From Carex sylvatica (Eukaryota > Streptophyta > Magnoliopsida > Poales > Cyperaceae): a stretch of 33,148 nt of DNA. Shown one piece after another: positions 1-9,090 of this stretch; position 1 is the first letter of the stretch; every line of letters begins with the position of its first letter. A program made the translations under genes and the position numbers. Below the pieces are notes generated by a model. That model was not told the DNA's origin. It saw nothing but the letters and a program-made list of their open reading frames with translations, and made no database searches. Where the stretch lies: NCBI GenBank assembly GCA_964058845.1, contig CAXKVR010000698.1, positions 1 to 33,148 of the forward strand, read 5' to 3'.

Positions 1-400
1 GAACATATGATCAAGAAAAAAACATGTCCTCTTTTAATATTTTTAATTTATTTTTAAACTCTGACAAGTAATTTTATAATTAACCTTTTTTAAACAAACC
101 TAAAGTTTATTGGAATATCCATGAAAACTCAATATTATATATCATGCATAGTTTTAATAAATGGAGCATCTAGCTATCCTCCCGTAACAATCCCCTATTT
201 ATTACCCAGTCATTAATTATTTCAATAACTACTAACTACCAACTACCTAGGGAACCACTTACTATTTGAGGACCACCTAATATTTGAAAATTTTTACAAC
301 TGACGCGCAAGTATTTATCTATAACACATCAAACATTCATATATAACATATCAAGTATTCATCCCAAATATATCAAGTATTTAAAAAAAAATGGACACGT
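1..400. other. AT-rich spacer, no gene
   Basis: I see no gene or recognisable element here. From about 310 the decamer AAGTATTCAT and close variants begin to recur; the same motif appears inside the tandem array that follows and again near 1585-1640, so the last 90 bases are probably a degenerate edge of that array. A C-rich patch near 170-225 weakly resembles the reverse complement of 4930-5000. Confidence 0.5.
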
Positions 401-1305
401 TTTTAGAGGTGATTTTTTTTTCTTCGTTCAATTTAATCAATATTTTTGACGATCGGTGAGGAATTTTGCAAATTTAAAACCACGAATGTTTTCTACATAA
501 TTGTATCTTTCAAATGAGATCCATGATGACATATTTTTGAGTTGTCTGTTGCACAAGTATTCATTCCCTATCGAAAAAATATTCATCATCATCGTTCAAC
601 TGCAAAATATAAAAACTGGACACATCACTCATCCATATTTTACACATTTTTAGAGGTGGGGTTTTTTTTCTCCGTTCAATCTAATCAATATTTTCTGACA
701 ATCGGTGAGAAATTTTACAAATCTAAAACCACGAATGTTTTCTACATAATCTTATCTTTCAAATGAGATTCATGATGACATACCTTCAAGTTGTCCGATG
801 CACAAGTATTCATCTCTTATTGAGAAAATATTCATTTTCGCCGTGCAAGTGAAAATATAAAAACTGGACACATCATTCATCTATCTTTTACATGTTCTTA
901 GAGGTGATTTTTTTCTCTGTTCAATCTAATCAATATTTCTGATGATCGGTAAGGAATTTTGCAAATCTAAAACCACGAATGTTTTCCACATAATTTTATC
1001 TTTCAAATGAGATCCATGATGACATACTTTTGAGTTGTCTGTTGCACAAGTATTTATCCCTTATCGAAAAAGTATTCATCATCGTCGTGCAAGTGCAAAT
1101 ATAAAAATTAAACGCATCACTCATCCATCTTTTACACGTTTTTAGAGGTGGTTTTTTTTTTCTCCGTTCAATCTAACCAATATTTCTGATGTTCTGTGAA
1201 GAATTTTGCAAATCTAAAACCACAAACGTTTTCTACACAATTTTATCTTTCAAATGAGATCCATGTTGACATACTTTCGAGTTATCCGTTGCACAAGTAT
1301 TAATA
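401..1305. repeat. 245-bp tandem repeat, about 3.7 copies
   Basis: Units begin with TTTTAGAGGTG or a one-base variant at 401, 648, 896 and 1140, giving periods of 247, 248 and 244 bp. Each unit has a T-run, then a segment containing CAAATGAGATCCATGATGAC, then a segment with repeated AAGTATTCAT. Copies differ by scattered substitutions and small indels, so the array is not very young. The first half of the unit is recognisably related to both inverted arms of the Mutator-like element at 8094-9032, in particular the part reading CTTTCAAATGAGATCCAT. I infer that the array arose by tandem amplification of a transposon arm. The open frame over 542-766 lies inside one unit and is not a gene. Confidence 0.85.
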
Positions 1306-1659
1306 TATTGTCACACAAGTATTCATACCTAAGATATTAAATATTCATTCATACACGTTGAAATATTCATACATATAACTCTATTTTTTTCAAATTTATT
1401 TATATGTCATTTACTTAGTACGCAGTGGCCTAATTCATCATTAATAAAGCTTTGTTCTTTGCAAAACTCGCTACTTCATGAGGAAGAAAAATATAGACAT
1501 GAAAGGGATTAATTGCATCCACATATACAAAATTATTTTGATATGGTCGACAGTGATAGATCTGACCCGGTAGAGACGTGCTCTAGTATTCATTCATACA
1601 TGTTGAAGTATTCATTTATACACATTGAAGTATTCATCCCGGCAGAGGCGTCCTTGATT
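1306..1659. other. Spacer with scattered AAGTATTCAT motifs
   Basis: There is no coding signal. The motif AAGTATTCAT or AAATATTCAT recurs near 1318, 1345, 1365, 1588, 1608 and 1630, continuing the sequence theme of the tandem array to the left. I recognise nothing else. Confidence 0.4.
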
Positions 1660-1900
1660 GGAATGGAGTGACGGGTGATCTCCGGCAGAACGTTCACTGG
1701 AGTGGGAGCAGCAGGTATAGACAGAAAAAACAGAGGCAGAAGTGTAAGAGGGAGGGAGCTTATTGTGTTTATCATTTCGAGGTGGGAGATGGTGAGAGGT
1801 GGGATGCGGAAGTGGGAGAGGGAGGTAGAGGAGGAGGTGAGGTGAGGTGTGGGAGGCAGAGGTGGGAGAGGCGGATGAGGGAGAGGGAGGTGGGAGAAAC
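1660..1900. repeat. Purine-rich GGGAGAGG tract, left part
   Basis: The + strand is almost all G and A from about 1720 to 1900, with many GAGGTGGGAG-like words. The same sequence style resumes directly at 4739 after the solo LTR (both contain GGAGGCAGAG and GTGGGAGAG words), so this was one tract before the LTR inserted. The open frames across it on both strands (1590-1964 and 1668-1949) have the low-complexity composition expected of a purine tract and run into the LTR, so I do not call them genes. Confidence 0.7.
1896..1900 (+). repeat. Target site duplication GAAAC, left copy
   Basis: GAAAC directly precedes the LTR start TGTCACACCC and matches GAAAC at 4739-4743 directly after its end. 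Five bases is the usual duplication size for LTR retrotransposons. Confidence 0.85.
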
Positions 1901-4738
1901 TGTCACACCCCGAGATCAGGGGCATGACGGTATCGCCGTGAATATATAGATCGTATATATTCACCAGGCATTTACGATGAGATAAATGGTGTTTTTATCC
2001 CAAACCGAACACTTAATCAATTTTATTAAATCTGAAATCAGTTTAAAACTGATCCGAAACTTTTCAAAATTTTTATACATGCCTTTGTAAATTCGATTCG
2101 ATAAAACCAATAGAACAATGACTTATCATATCAGAAAACCAAATTTTTTTTTTTATTTATATCTACCCGGATTAGTCAGAATTATAAATATCAGGTACCG
2201 TGGAGTATAGACCCTCCACGCCGGTCATCCCACCCGTATTCATTTAAACCCCCAAATTCATATCATGTCACAACAAAAACATATATGCAAAAGACCATAT
2301 AACTTTTAAAACATAAACTTTGAAAACATAAAAGCATACATACACATAGCATGGAAAGCATAAAGCAAGCACATAAAATTTTAAAACATAAATCGAAACC
2401 GTTTAGAAATATTTACGCAAGTCCGGTTAGCTGGATATATATACAACAAAAGTTGATCCAAGTACTAAACAAGTACAACGATCTCAAAACAGGGCATACA
2501 TATACCTAACACCTCAGATAGCTCACTGTCTGATCCCGAAAGCCTCTAGTCCTTCTTTCCTGAAATGTTTCACAAGAAAACGGGTGAGAAAAACCTTTTC
2601 GCGGTTTATCTCAGTGCCGAAGCTACTGGATTTATCAGATATTCACGTCAGAACTAAATACGGAACTAAAATCAGAGTTAAAGCATGAATGCAAAGCTTT
2701 GAATCGATAAACAAATGAATCTACATCTTTAAATGCCTTTAAACAGAATCATCAGAAACATATCAGAATATTGGGTCTTAATTAAACTCAGATATCTGGT
2801 AGCACATGCAGATGTTCCACCGAATTGGTCCCAGAACATACCTGCATCTGTAGGGTTACATACACCTACAGATGTCGCTCCCCGTGCAATCAAATCAGAC
2901 CCTCATCTGCAGTGCTTTGGCTTAACCATTTACAAAAGACTGGTTCTTAATCAGACATTACAGTTCCAATCATACAGATATATCCTTTCCAGTATTTAGT
3001 TCCAGAAATCAGAGCAGAAATCAGAATAACAGAATCTTATCTACCACAGTTATAGTCACAGAATAACAGATCCCCATTCCAACCGGTTTGGACTCAGAGG
3101 GGTCGTTCCCCAATGCGCATATGGTTCCCGAAATCGAAATCTAGTGTATACTCTAGATTTCGCAGAACAGAATATCACTTACAGTGATATATATATATAT
3201 AATAGTAGCAATTCACTGTGGTTTCATTCTCTATCAGAATCAGAATAACAGTTCAATCGGTAAACCATACCAGAATGCAGATCAACAGATAAAACAGTTC
3301 AATTAGTTATGCAATGCTCAGATGATGCTTGAAATCAGAAATTCAAAATGCAATTTAAAAACGTCCTATTTAATTCCTAATTGAACCTCAGGAAAAAAAT
3401 CCCGTGAACCCCCGCACCTTTGTACTTTTCGTGTCGCTTACGGTTGGTCTGAACTCCTTTCGGTATTCCGGGATTCACCTGATTGTCCTGCTAAACCTGC
3501 TATAACATACAGTTACACGCTGTATTAAATCCTTACTCTATGTTCGATAAGTTACGCTTCGATCGGTACGTTTTTATGTAATTTATTTGACTTAATTCAT
3601 TTCTGAATTTTCAGATTTTTTTGGTTATCGATTACCATAACTATGCTAAACAATATACAAGATTGGTATTCATGGTGCATATACCTATCTATATCATGCA
3701 AAACATATACTCTAAGTTCTTGGTACCAACTTGATTACCCAATTAACCCTCGATTCGGATCGAAACTCGGTATAACAATCGAATCGATACAAAATTGAAA
3801 TGCATGATACTTATTCAATTCAAATACACATATATGACATCCTATAGTCAATTAATCATCATGCAAATCGATTTCAATCAAAGTTAGGGTTTCGATACTC
3901 AGATTTTCAGAACTTCGATCAAAACTCAGAAAATTCGATACAGAACGATTTAGAAACCTCAATTATACAAATTAACACCTTAATTTCAGAATCTAAACAA
4001 ACCCTAACTAAATTTTCGGATTCAAAGTGAAACCTTAAGAAATCGGTATAAAATCAAGAAATCAACAAGTAATTCGAATGGAATTCGATCAATTCAACAC
4101 GGTTTCGCATTTCTAACAAAAATCGATTCAATTCGACAATTAGGGTTTCAAGAGAGATGAAATATACCAAATTGAAGAGAAGGAGATGATCAAGGTGGTA
4201 GTGCTTTGCTCCAAACTCGATTTCGCGTACGTCTGATCGATTCGGTGTACTCGGATCTCACTTTTTTCTCTCTTCTCACATTCTCCCTCTCTTTTCCTCT
4301 TTGTTTCCGCCACCCACCACACACACACGTATACACACAATGGGTCACGGCCAAAGGAAGAGAAAGATCAAGGTTTTGGATTAATTTTGGCAATTTTGCT
4401 AATAGGCCCATTAAACTTCCAATATTGCATATATGTAAATTTTTCAAGAAAAGCCCTTGCTTAATTTAAATAGAAATTTGCATTATAGCATATATATATA
4501 CATATAGATATATTCATATGTATAATTTAATGATCCATTTGATATTTCAATTCGGATAGGTTTATTTTTATTCGATCAAATCAGAAATTCGATTCTAAAT
4601 GCCTCGACTCAGAAAATTCAGAATAAAATTAGAAAAAAATATATCAAGGCATTAGATTTAAATTCAGAAAAATTCAGATGAACTTAATATTTCGAAATTT
4701 TTATTATTTTAATATTCTTCAGATTTCGCTACGTCACA
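1901..4738 (+). mobile_element. Solo LTR, Ty3/gypsy-like, 2838 bp
   Basis: The element starts TGTCACACCCCGAG and ends ACGTCACA, giving the TG...CA ends of an LTR. It is flanked by the 5-bp direct repeat GAAAC at 1896-1900 and 4739-4743. No gag or pol reading frame lies inside, and the start sequence does not recur internally, so this is best read as one LTR left after recombination between two LTRs. The length and the TGTCACACCCC start would suit a large-LTR gypsy lineage such as Tekay/Del; that lineage is an inference from memory of the family, not a search result. Inside are ACGGGTGAGAAA (2580-2591) followed by CTCAGTGCCGAA (2610-2621), a set of perfect hairpins (2199-2220, 2845-2874, 3135-3162, 3172-3190), and a CT-rich stretch at 4250-4330. 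The strand given follows the TGTCACACCCC end; the true transcription direction is not proven. Open frames within it are short and not credible genes. Confidence 0.85.
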
Positions 4739-4743
4739 GAAAC
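4739..4743 (+). repeat. Target site duplication GAAAC, right copy
   Basis: This is the partner of 1896-1900. The purine-rich host sequence continues straight after it. Confidence 0.85.
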
Positions 4744-4985
4744 AGAGGTGGAAGAGAAAGGTGGAGGCGGAGGTAGGAGGCAGAGCTAGGAGAAGGGGGT
4801 GGGAGAGACGGATGTGGGAGAGGGAGATGAGAGAAGAAGATGGATATGAAAGATACAAATAGAGGTGGAAGAGAAAGAGAGAAAGATGAAAGAAATAAAG
4901 ATTGTTAGAAATGATAGTTATAGTTAAAATAGAAAGTTAGTTAGTTGGGGGATAAATGAGGGATGGATAGGTGAGGGAAATTATA
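4744..4985. repeat. Purine-rich tract, right part
   Basis: Continuation of the 1660-1900 tract beyond the solo LTR, with repeated GAGGTGGAAGAGAAAG and GTGGGAGAG words decaying into A-rich sequence. No coding frame was found. The end at about 4930-4980 (AGTTAGTTAGTTGGGGGATAA) weakly mirrors 170-245 in reverse complement, which could mark outer ends of an older element. Confidence 0.6.
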
Positions 4986-5155
4986 ATTACCCTTTAATAA
5001 ATGTGAAACAATACTTCTTTATTGTTTGAGTTGAGGAGATGCTTATATTAAACTCATCCGGATATCTTGATAGAAACTACTCAAGATATCTTGATATAGT
5101 AATTTTTGATACAGATCAGGGACTAATTTGTAAATATTATTGAATATGATATTAA

Positions 5156-5335
5156 GGAATTCAGATTAGCTGAAATCTCCATCCAAGATTTCAGGACCCT
5201 ATAATCTCCATCCTCTCTCTATCTCTCTCCTCACTCTTCTTTCTCTCTCCTCAATGATCTAAGGAGAGAGATAGAAATAGGATGGGGATTATAGGGTCCT
5301 AAAATTATACTAAGAATTTCAGCAAATTTGGTTCC
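5156..5335. mobile_element. Small foldback MITE, about 180 bp
   Basis: The two ends are inverted copies of each other. The left arm starts GGAATTCAG and contains AGGACCCTATAATC; the right arm contains GATTATAGGGTCCT and ends in GGTTCC. The inner part also pairs, with CTATCTCTCTCCT against AGGAGAGAGATAG, so nearly the whole element can fold into one hairpin. Short TATTAA words lie at both sides (5150-5155 and 5338-5343) and could be a target duplication, but the boundary is not certain. The superfamily is undetermined. Confidence 0.65.
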
Positions 5336-5404
5336 GGTATTAAGCCATAAGATTCGTACTCAACAAATAATAATTTAAGTCAAAGTATAATTTTCGACAA
5401 CAAT

Positions 5405-6070
5405 CACTACTATAATTTACAATATTTTTCACAGTATGAAATGTGATTTCCAACAGGAGGAAGGGTCCATGGAAATGAATTTGCGATTTCTGAAACACTC
5501 CATTATTTTCAACGGTAGACCTAAGGAAAAAGTAGCGCATGAAAATCTCTGCTATCTGCGCATGGAAATGCATCCTATCTGTCGTTGGAAATACTAATGC
5601 CTGACCCATGACCCTCCAAACATACCAGATATTATATTTTATTGCAGGTTCATGGAAATACCTCACTCCATACCGTTAGAAATACTAATGCCTGACCCAT
5701 GACCCTCCAAATAGACCCAAAAATTATATTTTATTGATATTTCATGGAAATACCTCTTCCCATGCCATTGGAAAATACTAATGCTTGACCTATGACTCAC
5801 CAAATAGATCCAAAATTATAATTTATTGATAGTTCATGAAAATACCTAGCTATGCCGATGGAAATAAATGGAAAGTTGAGAGACATATTATTTCCATGAG
5901 CTACCCTTGAAAATATTTTGCTTAATCTTTTTATATTATTTTATAGCGAAGGTGCATGAAAATACTGGAGAACTATACCCTGGAAAATGTTTTATTCATC
6001 CAGTTTATATTATTTTATGTTAGACTTATTTTTCCATGAGACTTCCGTTGAAAAAGCTTATTTCATGAAG
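5405..6070. mobile_element. Possible CACTA subterminal region
   Basis: The region opens with CACTACTATAATTTAC, and downstream there are roughly 17 copies, in both orientations, of a short GGAAAT-centred motif such as CCATGGAAAT, CGTTGGAAATAC, CATTGGAAAATAC and TTTTCCATGAG. Short motif arrays beside a CACTA terminus are typical of En/Spm-type transposons. No matching TAGTG terminus with similar sequence was found to the right and no transposase frame is present, so this could be a fragment or an unrelated repeat. The open frame 5340-5666 on the minus strand lies across these motifs and is not credible as a gene. Confidence 0.35.
5560..5850. repeat. 91-92 bp tandem repeat, 3 copies
   Basis: Copies start at about 5584, 5675 and 5767, each reading roughly GTTGGAAATACTAATGCC, then TGACCCATGACCCTCCAAA and TTCATGGAAATACC. 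The repeat lies inside the GGAAAT-rich region and accounts for its longest exact similarities. Confidence 0.8.
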
Positions 6071-6108
6071 ATAGAAGCATTTAAGTTTATTTGATATCTC
6101 CCTTTGTA

Positions 6109-6360
6109 GCAAGCAAGTATATCACAATTGTTAACAATATCACAATTAAGCAAGCAAGTATAACACATATCACCACAGGAAACAAGAATAACACATCCTA
6201 ATTAAACAAATCCTAATCACAACAGCAAGCAATTATATCACAATTGTTAACAATATCACAATTAAACAAGCAAGTATATATAACACATATCACAACAGGA
6301 AGGAAGTTAGTATAACACATCACAACAGCAAGCAAGTAGACTAGAATTGTTAACAATACT
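6109..6360. repeat. Three direct repeats with ATTGTTAACAAT palindrome
   Basis: GCAAGCAAGTAT-like starts occur at 6109, 6225 and 6328, with spacings of 116 and 103 bp. Each copy carries the perfect 12-bp palindrome ATTGTTAACAAT, and the first two also carry ATATCACAATTAA. No coding frame is supported. Confidence 0.75.
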
Positions 6361-6602
6361 TCCCCAGTACCAAAATATATACCCCACAAACATGCAGTTT
6401 TGTATACCAAAATATATGCCCCACTAATTCATCTAGATACCAAAAATCAATGAAGTCAACTAGATAACATTTGCCTAAGTTAACAGTCATCATCCCTACA
6501 TTCCTAATTAAAAACCTATTCATATCTCACTAATTGGCACGCCTTTTTTTTCTTTTTAGGGAAGTATTTGATTCACTTGCCTCCATTCTTGTTAACATTC
6601 TC

Positions 6603-6988
6603 TCATATTCTCTTGCTTCTTCTCAATTCTTCCCAAGCACGCACATCGTCAATCTTATAAAAATGACCGTAAGGACAATCGTCATCGGATGATGAGGAAT
6701 CAGATTCATCATCCGATGAAGATAAGACAATCACCGGTGGTGGGGCTACATGTTGCCACTCAATAATTAAGGGGTTAGGGTTTTTGAGTGGATTGAAACG
6801 ATTAGGCGGTGGTATAGTCTTTAGTGTGGTGGGTCTTCCCGTAGGATTAACTCTAATTAGAGGGTAGGGTTTGTGAGTGGATTGGAACGATTAGGTGGTG
6901 GTATAATCTGTAGTGGGATGGGTCTTTCCGTAGGATTAGCTGGAATTACCTCATGATTTGGATTTTGTCCAGGATTGGAATTTTCCAT
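6603..6988 (-). pseudogene. Frameshifted acidic Ser/Asp-rich protein remnant
   Basis: I do not recognise this family. Reading the minus strand, an ATG at 6988 follows a plant-like leader and opens a 43-residue frame beginning MENSNPGQNPN that stops at TAA, 6857-6859. An 89-bp direct repeat (starting at 6777 and 6866) duplicates the PPPNR...NP part, and because 89 is not a multiple of three it shifts the frame. The second frame then continues to TGA at 6603-6605 with about 85 residues. It holds a proline-rich part, the word EWQHVAPPPVIV, an acidic patch SSSDDESDSSSSDDD, and a charged end EELRRSKRI. The acidic serine patch and basic tail would suit a nuclear or chromatin-associated protein, but that is only composition. 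Codons in both frames look ordinary and free of stops across the two copies of the repeat, which is why I prefer a broken gene to chance. It may be a captured or transposon-borne exon. Confidence 0.4.
6777..6960. repeat. 89-bp direct duplication inside pseudogene
   Basis: Copies start AGGGTTTTTGAGTGGATTG at 6777 and AGGGTTTGTGAGTGGATTG at 6866 and stay similar through CCGTAGGATTA. Roughly ten differences separate them. The length breaks the reading frame of the minus-strand remnant. Confidence 0.85.
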
Positions 6989-7019
6989 ATCGAGATTACA
7001 AAATTAGGGTTATATCACC

Positions 7020-7555
7020 TGTAGCAGTCAATAAGAAAATGTATTAGTTACTAGTAAAGGGGTTCCTCTTGCTATTGTAACCACATTGAGGTAAATTATC
7101 AAATAATAGTAAAGGGATTCCTCTTGCTATTGCCCTTCATATTAGTTACTAGCAGTCCATCTATCAAATAGCAGTGCACCTATCAAATAATAACAGTGTT
7201 TCTCATAGTGCCTTGGCATTATTTGATAGATGCAATAGCAGTGCAAGAGAAACTCTTGTTATTGCCCTTGGAACTCTTACAGTAAAGGTCCAACTATAAA
7301 AAAATTTCTCATATAAAAAAAAGGTAGCAATGCTATTGCTTACTCTTACAGTAAAAGTCAATAAAGGTCAATAAAAAAAGGTATTAGTGCATCTATCAAA
7401 TAATGCACTGCTATTGATTGATAATAGCAGTAAAGGTAGCTATTGCTTACCCGTGATGGACACTTGGAACCCTTGGAACTCTTACAGTAAAGATCAATAA
7501 AAAAAGGTATTAGTGCATCTATCAAATAATGTATTGAAAAAAATCCACTCAACTT
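7020..7555. repeat. GCAATAGC-rich repeat block
   Basis: The block has many copies of GCTATTG or its complement CAATAGC (for example near 7073, 7132, 7231, 7331, 7406, 7421 and 7438). It also has a longer direct repeat: CTCTTACAGTAAA occurs at 7275, 7343 and 7489, and GGTATTAGTGCATCTATCAA occurs at 7380 and 7506. The minus-strand open frame 7358-7552 contains the same peptide twice because of this duplication and is not a gene. It may be a degenerate transposon subterminal region. Confidence 0.65.
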
Positions 7556-7839
7556 GTCCTATACAACAAGGTCTAGAAAGCCAAATAATTAATTAAATAT
7601 GAATAATTTAAACCAATCTAAATTATAATAACTAATTTATATCTCATTAGCTTTAGTTCACAACTAAACACCACCTAATACAAATATAATACTCACATTA
7701 AAGTACACAACGCATAATCATTAATTAACAAATGTACATATAAATTTTGTTTTTAAAATAAAGATGTCGATAATTTCGATATATATTTTGCAAAATATAT
7801 TCTGTAAAAATTAACGAGGGAGGGTTCAAATACCTTATT
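7556..7839. other. AT-rich spacer
   Basis: No gene, RNA or repeat recognised. Confidence 0.5.
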
Positions 7840-8093
7840 TTGTCTTATAATTTTTATCTTTATTTTCAAAGTCTAAACAGCCGATCCGAATCGCTTAACA
7901 TGATTATATATTAAAATATATTTGGCAACAAAATTTTATATTTTTTAGAAATTTTTTATTATATTTTTAGATAAGTAAAAAAACACTATTTTCGGAGTAA
8001 ATTTTTTAAAATTTTAAATTTGATCTCCAAATATATTTTAATATAAAGATCACGTTAAGAGGTTAAGATTAACTGTTTGGATTTTAATAACAA
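7840..8093. mobile_element. MITE copy 1, split by the Mutator-like element
   Basis: The arms AAACAGCCGATCCGAATCGC...ATATTAAAATATATTTGG and CCAAATATATTTTAATAT...GTTTGGATTTTAATAAC are inverted copies. The core words (GCCGATCCGAATCG, ATATTAAAATATA) match those in the MITEs at 9088-9511, 15281-15670 and 15870-16035, so this is an older member of one family. Its right arm is cut at 8093 by the 8094-9032 insertion and appears to resume after 9042 with AAATATATAT. The left boundary is approximate. Confidence 0.6.
8084..8093 (+). repeat. Target site duplication TTAATAACAA, left copy
   Basis: This ten-base direct repeat is identical to 9033-9042. Duplications of 9-11 bp are the hallmark of Mutator-like elements. 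Confidence 0.8.
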
Positions 8094-9032
8094 GAGAAAT
8101 GTTTTGGTCTCCCGAGCTATCATACCCGAGCACGTCCCCTAAGTAGTTTAACAGAAAAAATCTTCTAATATTGTCTAACTTCTATTTCCAGTGCTAATAT
8201 CCAAACATATAAAGTTTATAACATTTTAAAATGTTACTCGCAAGCATTTAAACCTCTATATGAAATCATTTCTAGATAATTTTAACTCTTAACTACTTTT
8301 GTATTCAAGGCAAAAAAGAAAATATTTTTTTCACCTACTATTTTTTATTTTTTCTCTGATAATTGTATTATTTTATCGTTGATCCGTGATGAAATTTACG
8401 AATAAAAAAATATGAACGTTTTCTATTCGATTTTATGTTTTAAATAAGATCTATGAAGAAATCCTTTTGAGTAATTTTAAAGTCATATTTTGTTTGAGTA
8501 AAACTTATGAGCACTTCAAATTTTCAAGTTTTTAAATTTCAGTCTACAATCATTAAAATTTTCAAAGCTTTGTACATAAGCTTTGTACATGCTGTGTTAT
8601 TGTTGAGGATTATATGCTTTGAAGTTTTATTGTTGAGATTTAAATTCTTTGTATATGAGGTTTGTATGTTTTATTTTAAAGATTTGATGTGTTATTAATG
8701 AGTATTATACCCTTGTACATGAGGTTTATATGAAAGATTTAAAGACTTGCAAATAGAGGTTTAAATTATTTTGAAGCAAAATAAAAAAAAACTGAAAATC
8801 ACAAAGATTTAAAGTAATAAAAAAAAGACGACCAAATATAACTCAAAAGTTATTCTTTATGGATCTCATTTGAAAGAGAAAATTGAGTAGAATGATAAGA
8901 GGAAAAGAAAAGAAAAAGTATGTGAAATGAATCTTTCCTCTTTTGATTTAAAAATAAAAGTAGTTAGGAGTTTTGTTAAACTACTTAGAGAATGTTTTCG
9001 GAGATTTTGTTTGAGATACAATTATTAGGCTC
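8094..9032. mobile_element. Non-autonomous Mutator-like element, 939 bp
   Basis: The element is flanked by the exact 10-bp duplication TTAATAACAA (8084-8093 and 9033-9042). The terminal 52-53 bases of both ends align in inverted orientation, each starting GAG and each reaching CTAAGTAGTTTAAC (left) or GTTAAACTACTTAG (right). Further inside, CTTAACTACTTTT (left) pairs with AAAAGTAGTTAGGAG (right), and the left segment around 8380-8480 pairs with 8850-8910 (GGATCTCATTTGAAAG). The left arm is longer by an extra segment near 8160-8280. No transposase is present; the open frame 8507-8698 in the middle is AT-rich and unconvincing. The inner arms are related to the 245-bp tandem unit at 401-1305. 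Confidence 0.8.
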
Positions 9033-9041
9033 TTAATAACA

Positions 9042-9042
<1 letters not shown>
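9033..9042 (+). repeat. Target site duplication TTAATAACAA, right copy
   Basis: Matches 8084-8093 exactly. Confidence 0.8.

Positions 9043-9044
<2 letters not shown>

Positions 9045-9087
<43 letters not shown>
9045..9087. repeat. (AT)n microsatellite
   Basis: About 21 uninterrupted AT units. A shorter TA run resumes at 9512-9526 on the other side of the adjacent MITE, so the MITE inserted into this microsatellite. Confidence 0.95.

Positions 9088-9090
<3 letters not shown>

Noticed and set aside
1780..1900. G-quadruplex potential in the purine tract
   Set aside because: GGG runs are present, but I could not find four well-spaced runs with short loops that would stand out from the composition; at most a weak candidate.
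1590..1964. Overlapping open frames on both strands
   Set aside because: They lie on a low-complexity purine tract and cross the LTR insertion point at 1901, so they cannot be one conserved coding sequence.
7200..7520. TAGTG words as the right end of a CACTA element starting at 5405
   Set aside because: None of the TAGTG occurrences is preceded by an inverted copy of CACTACTATAATTTAC, and no 3-bp duplication fits.
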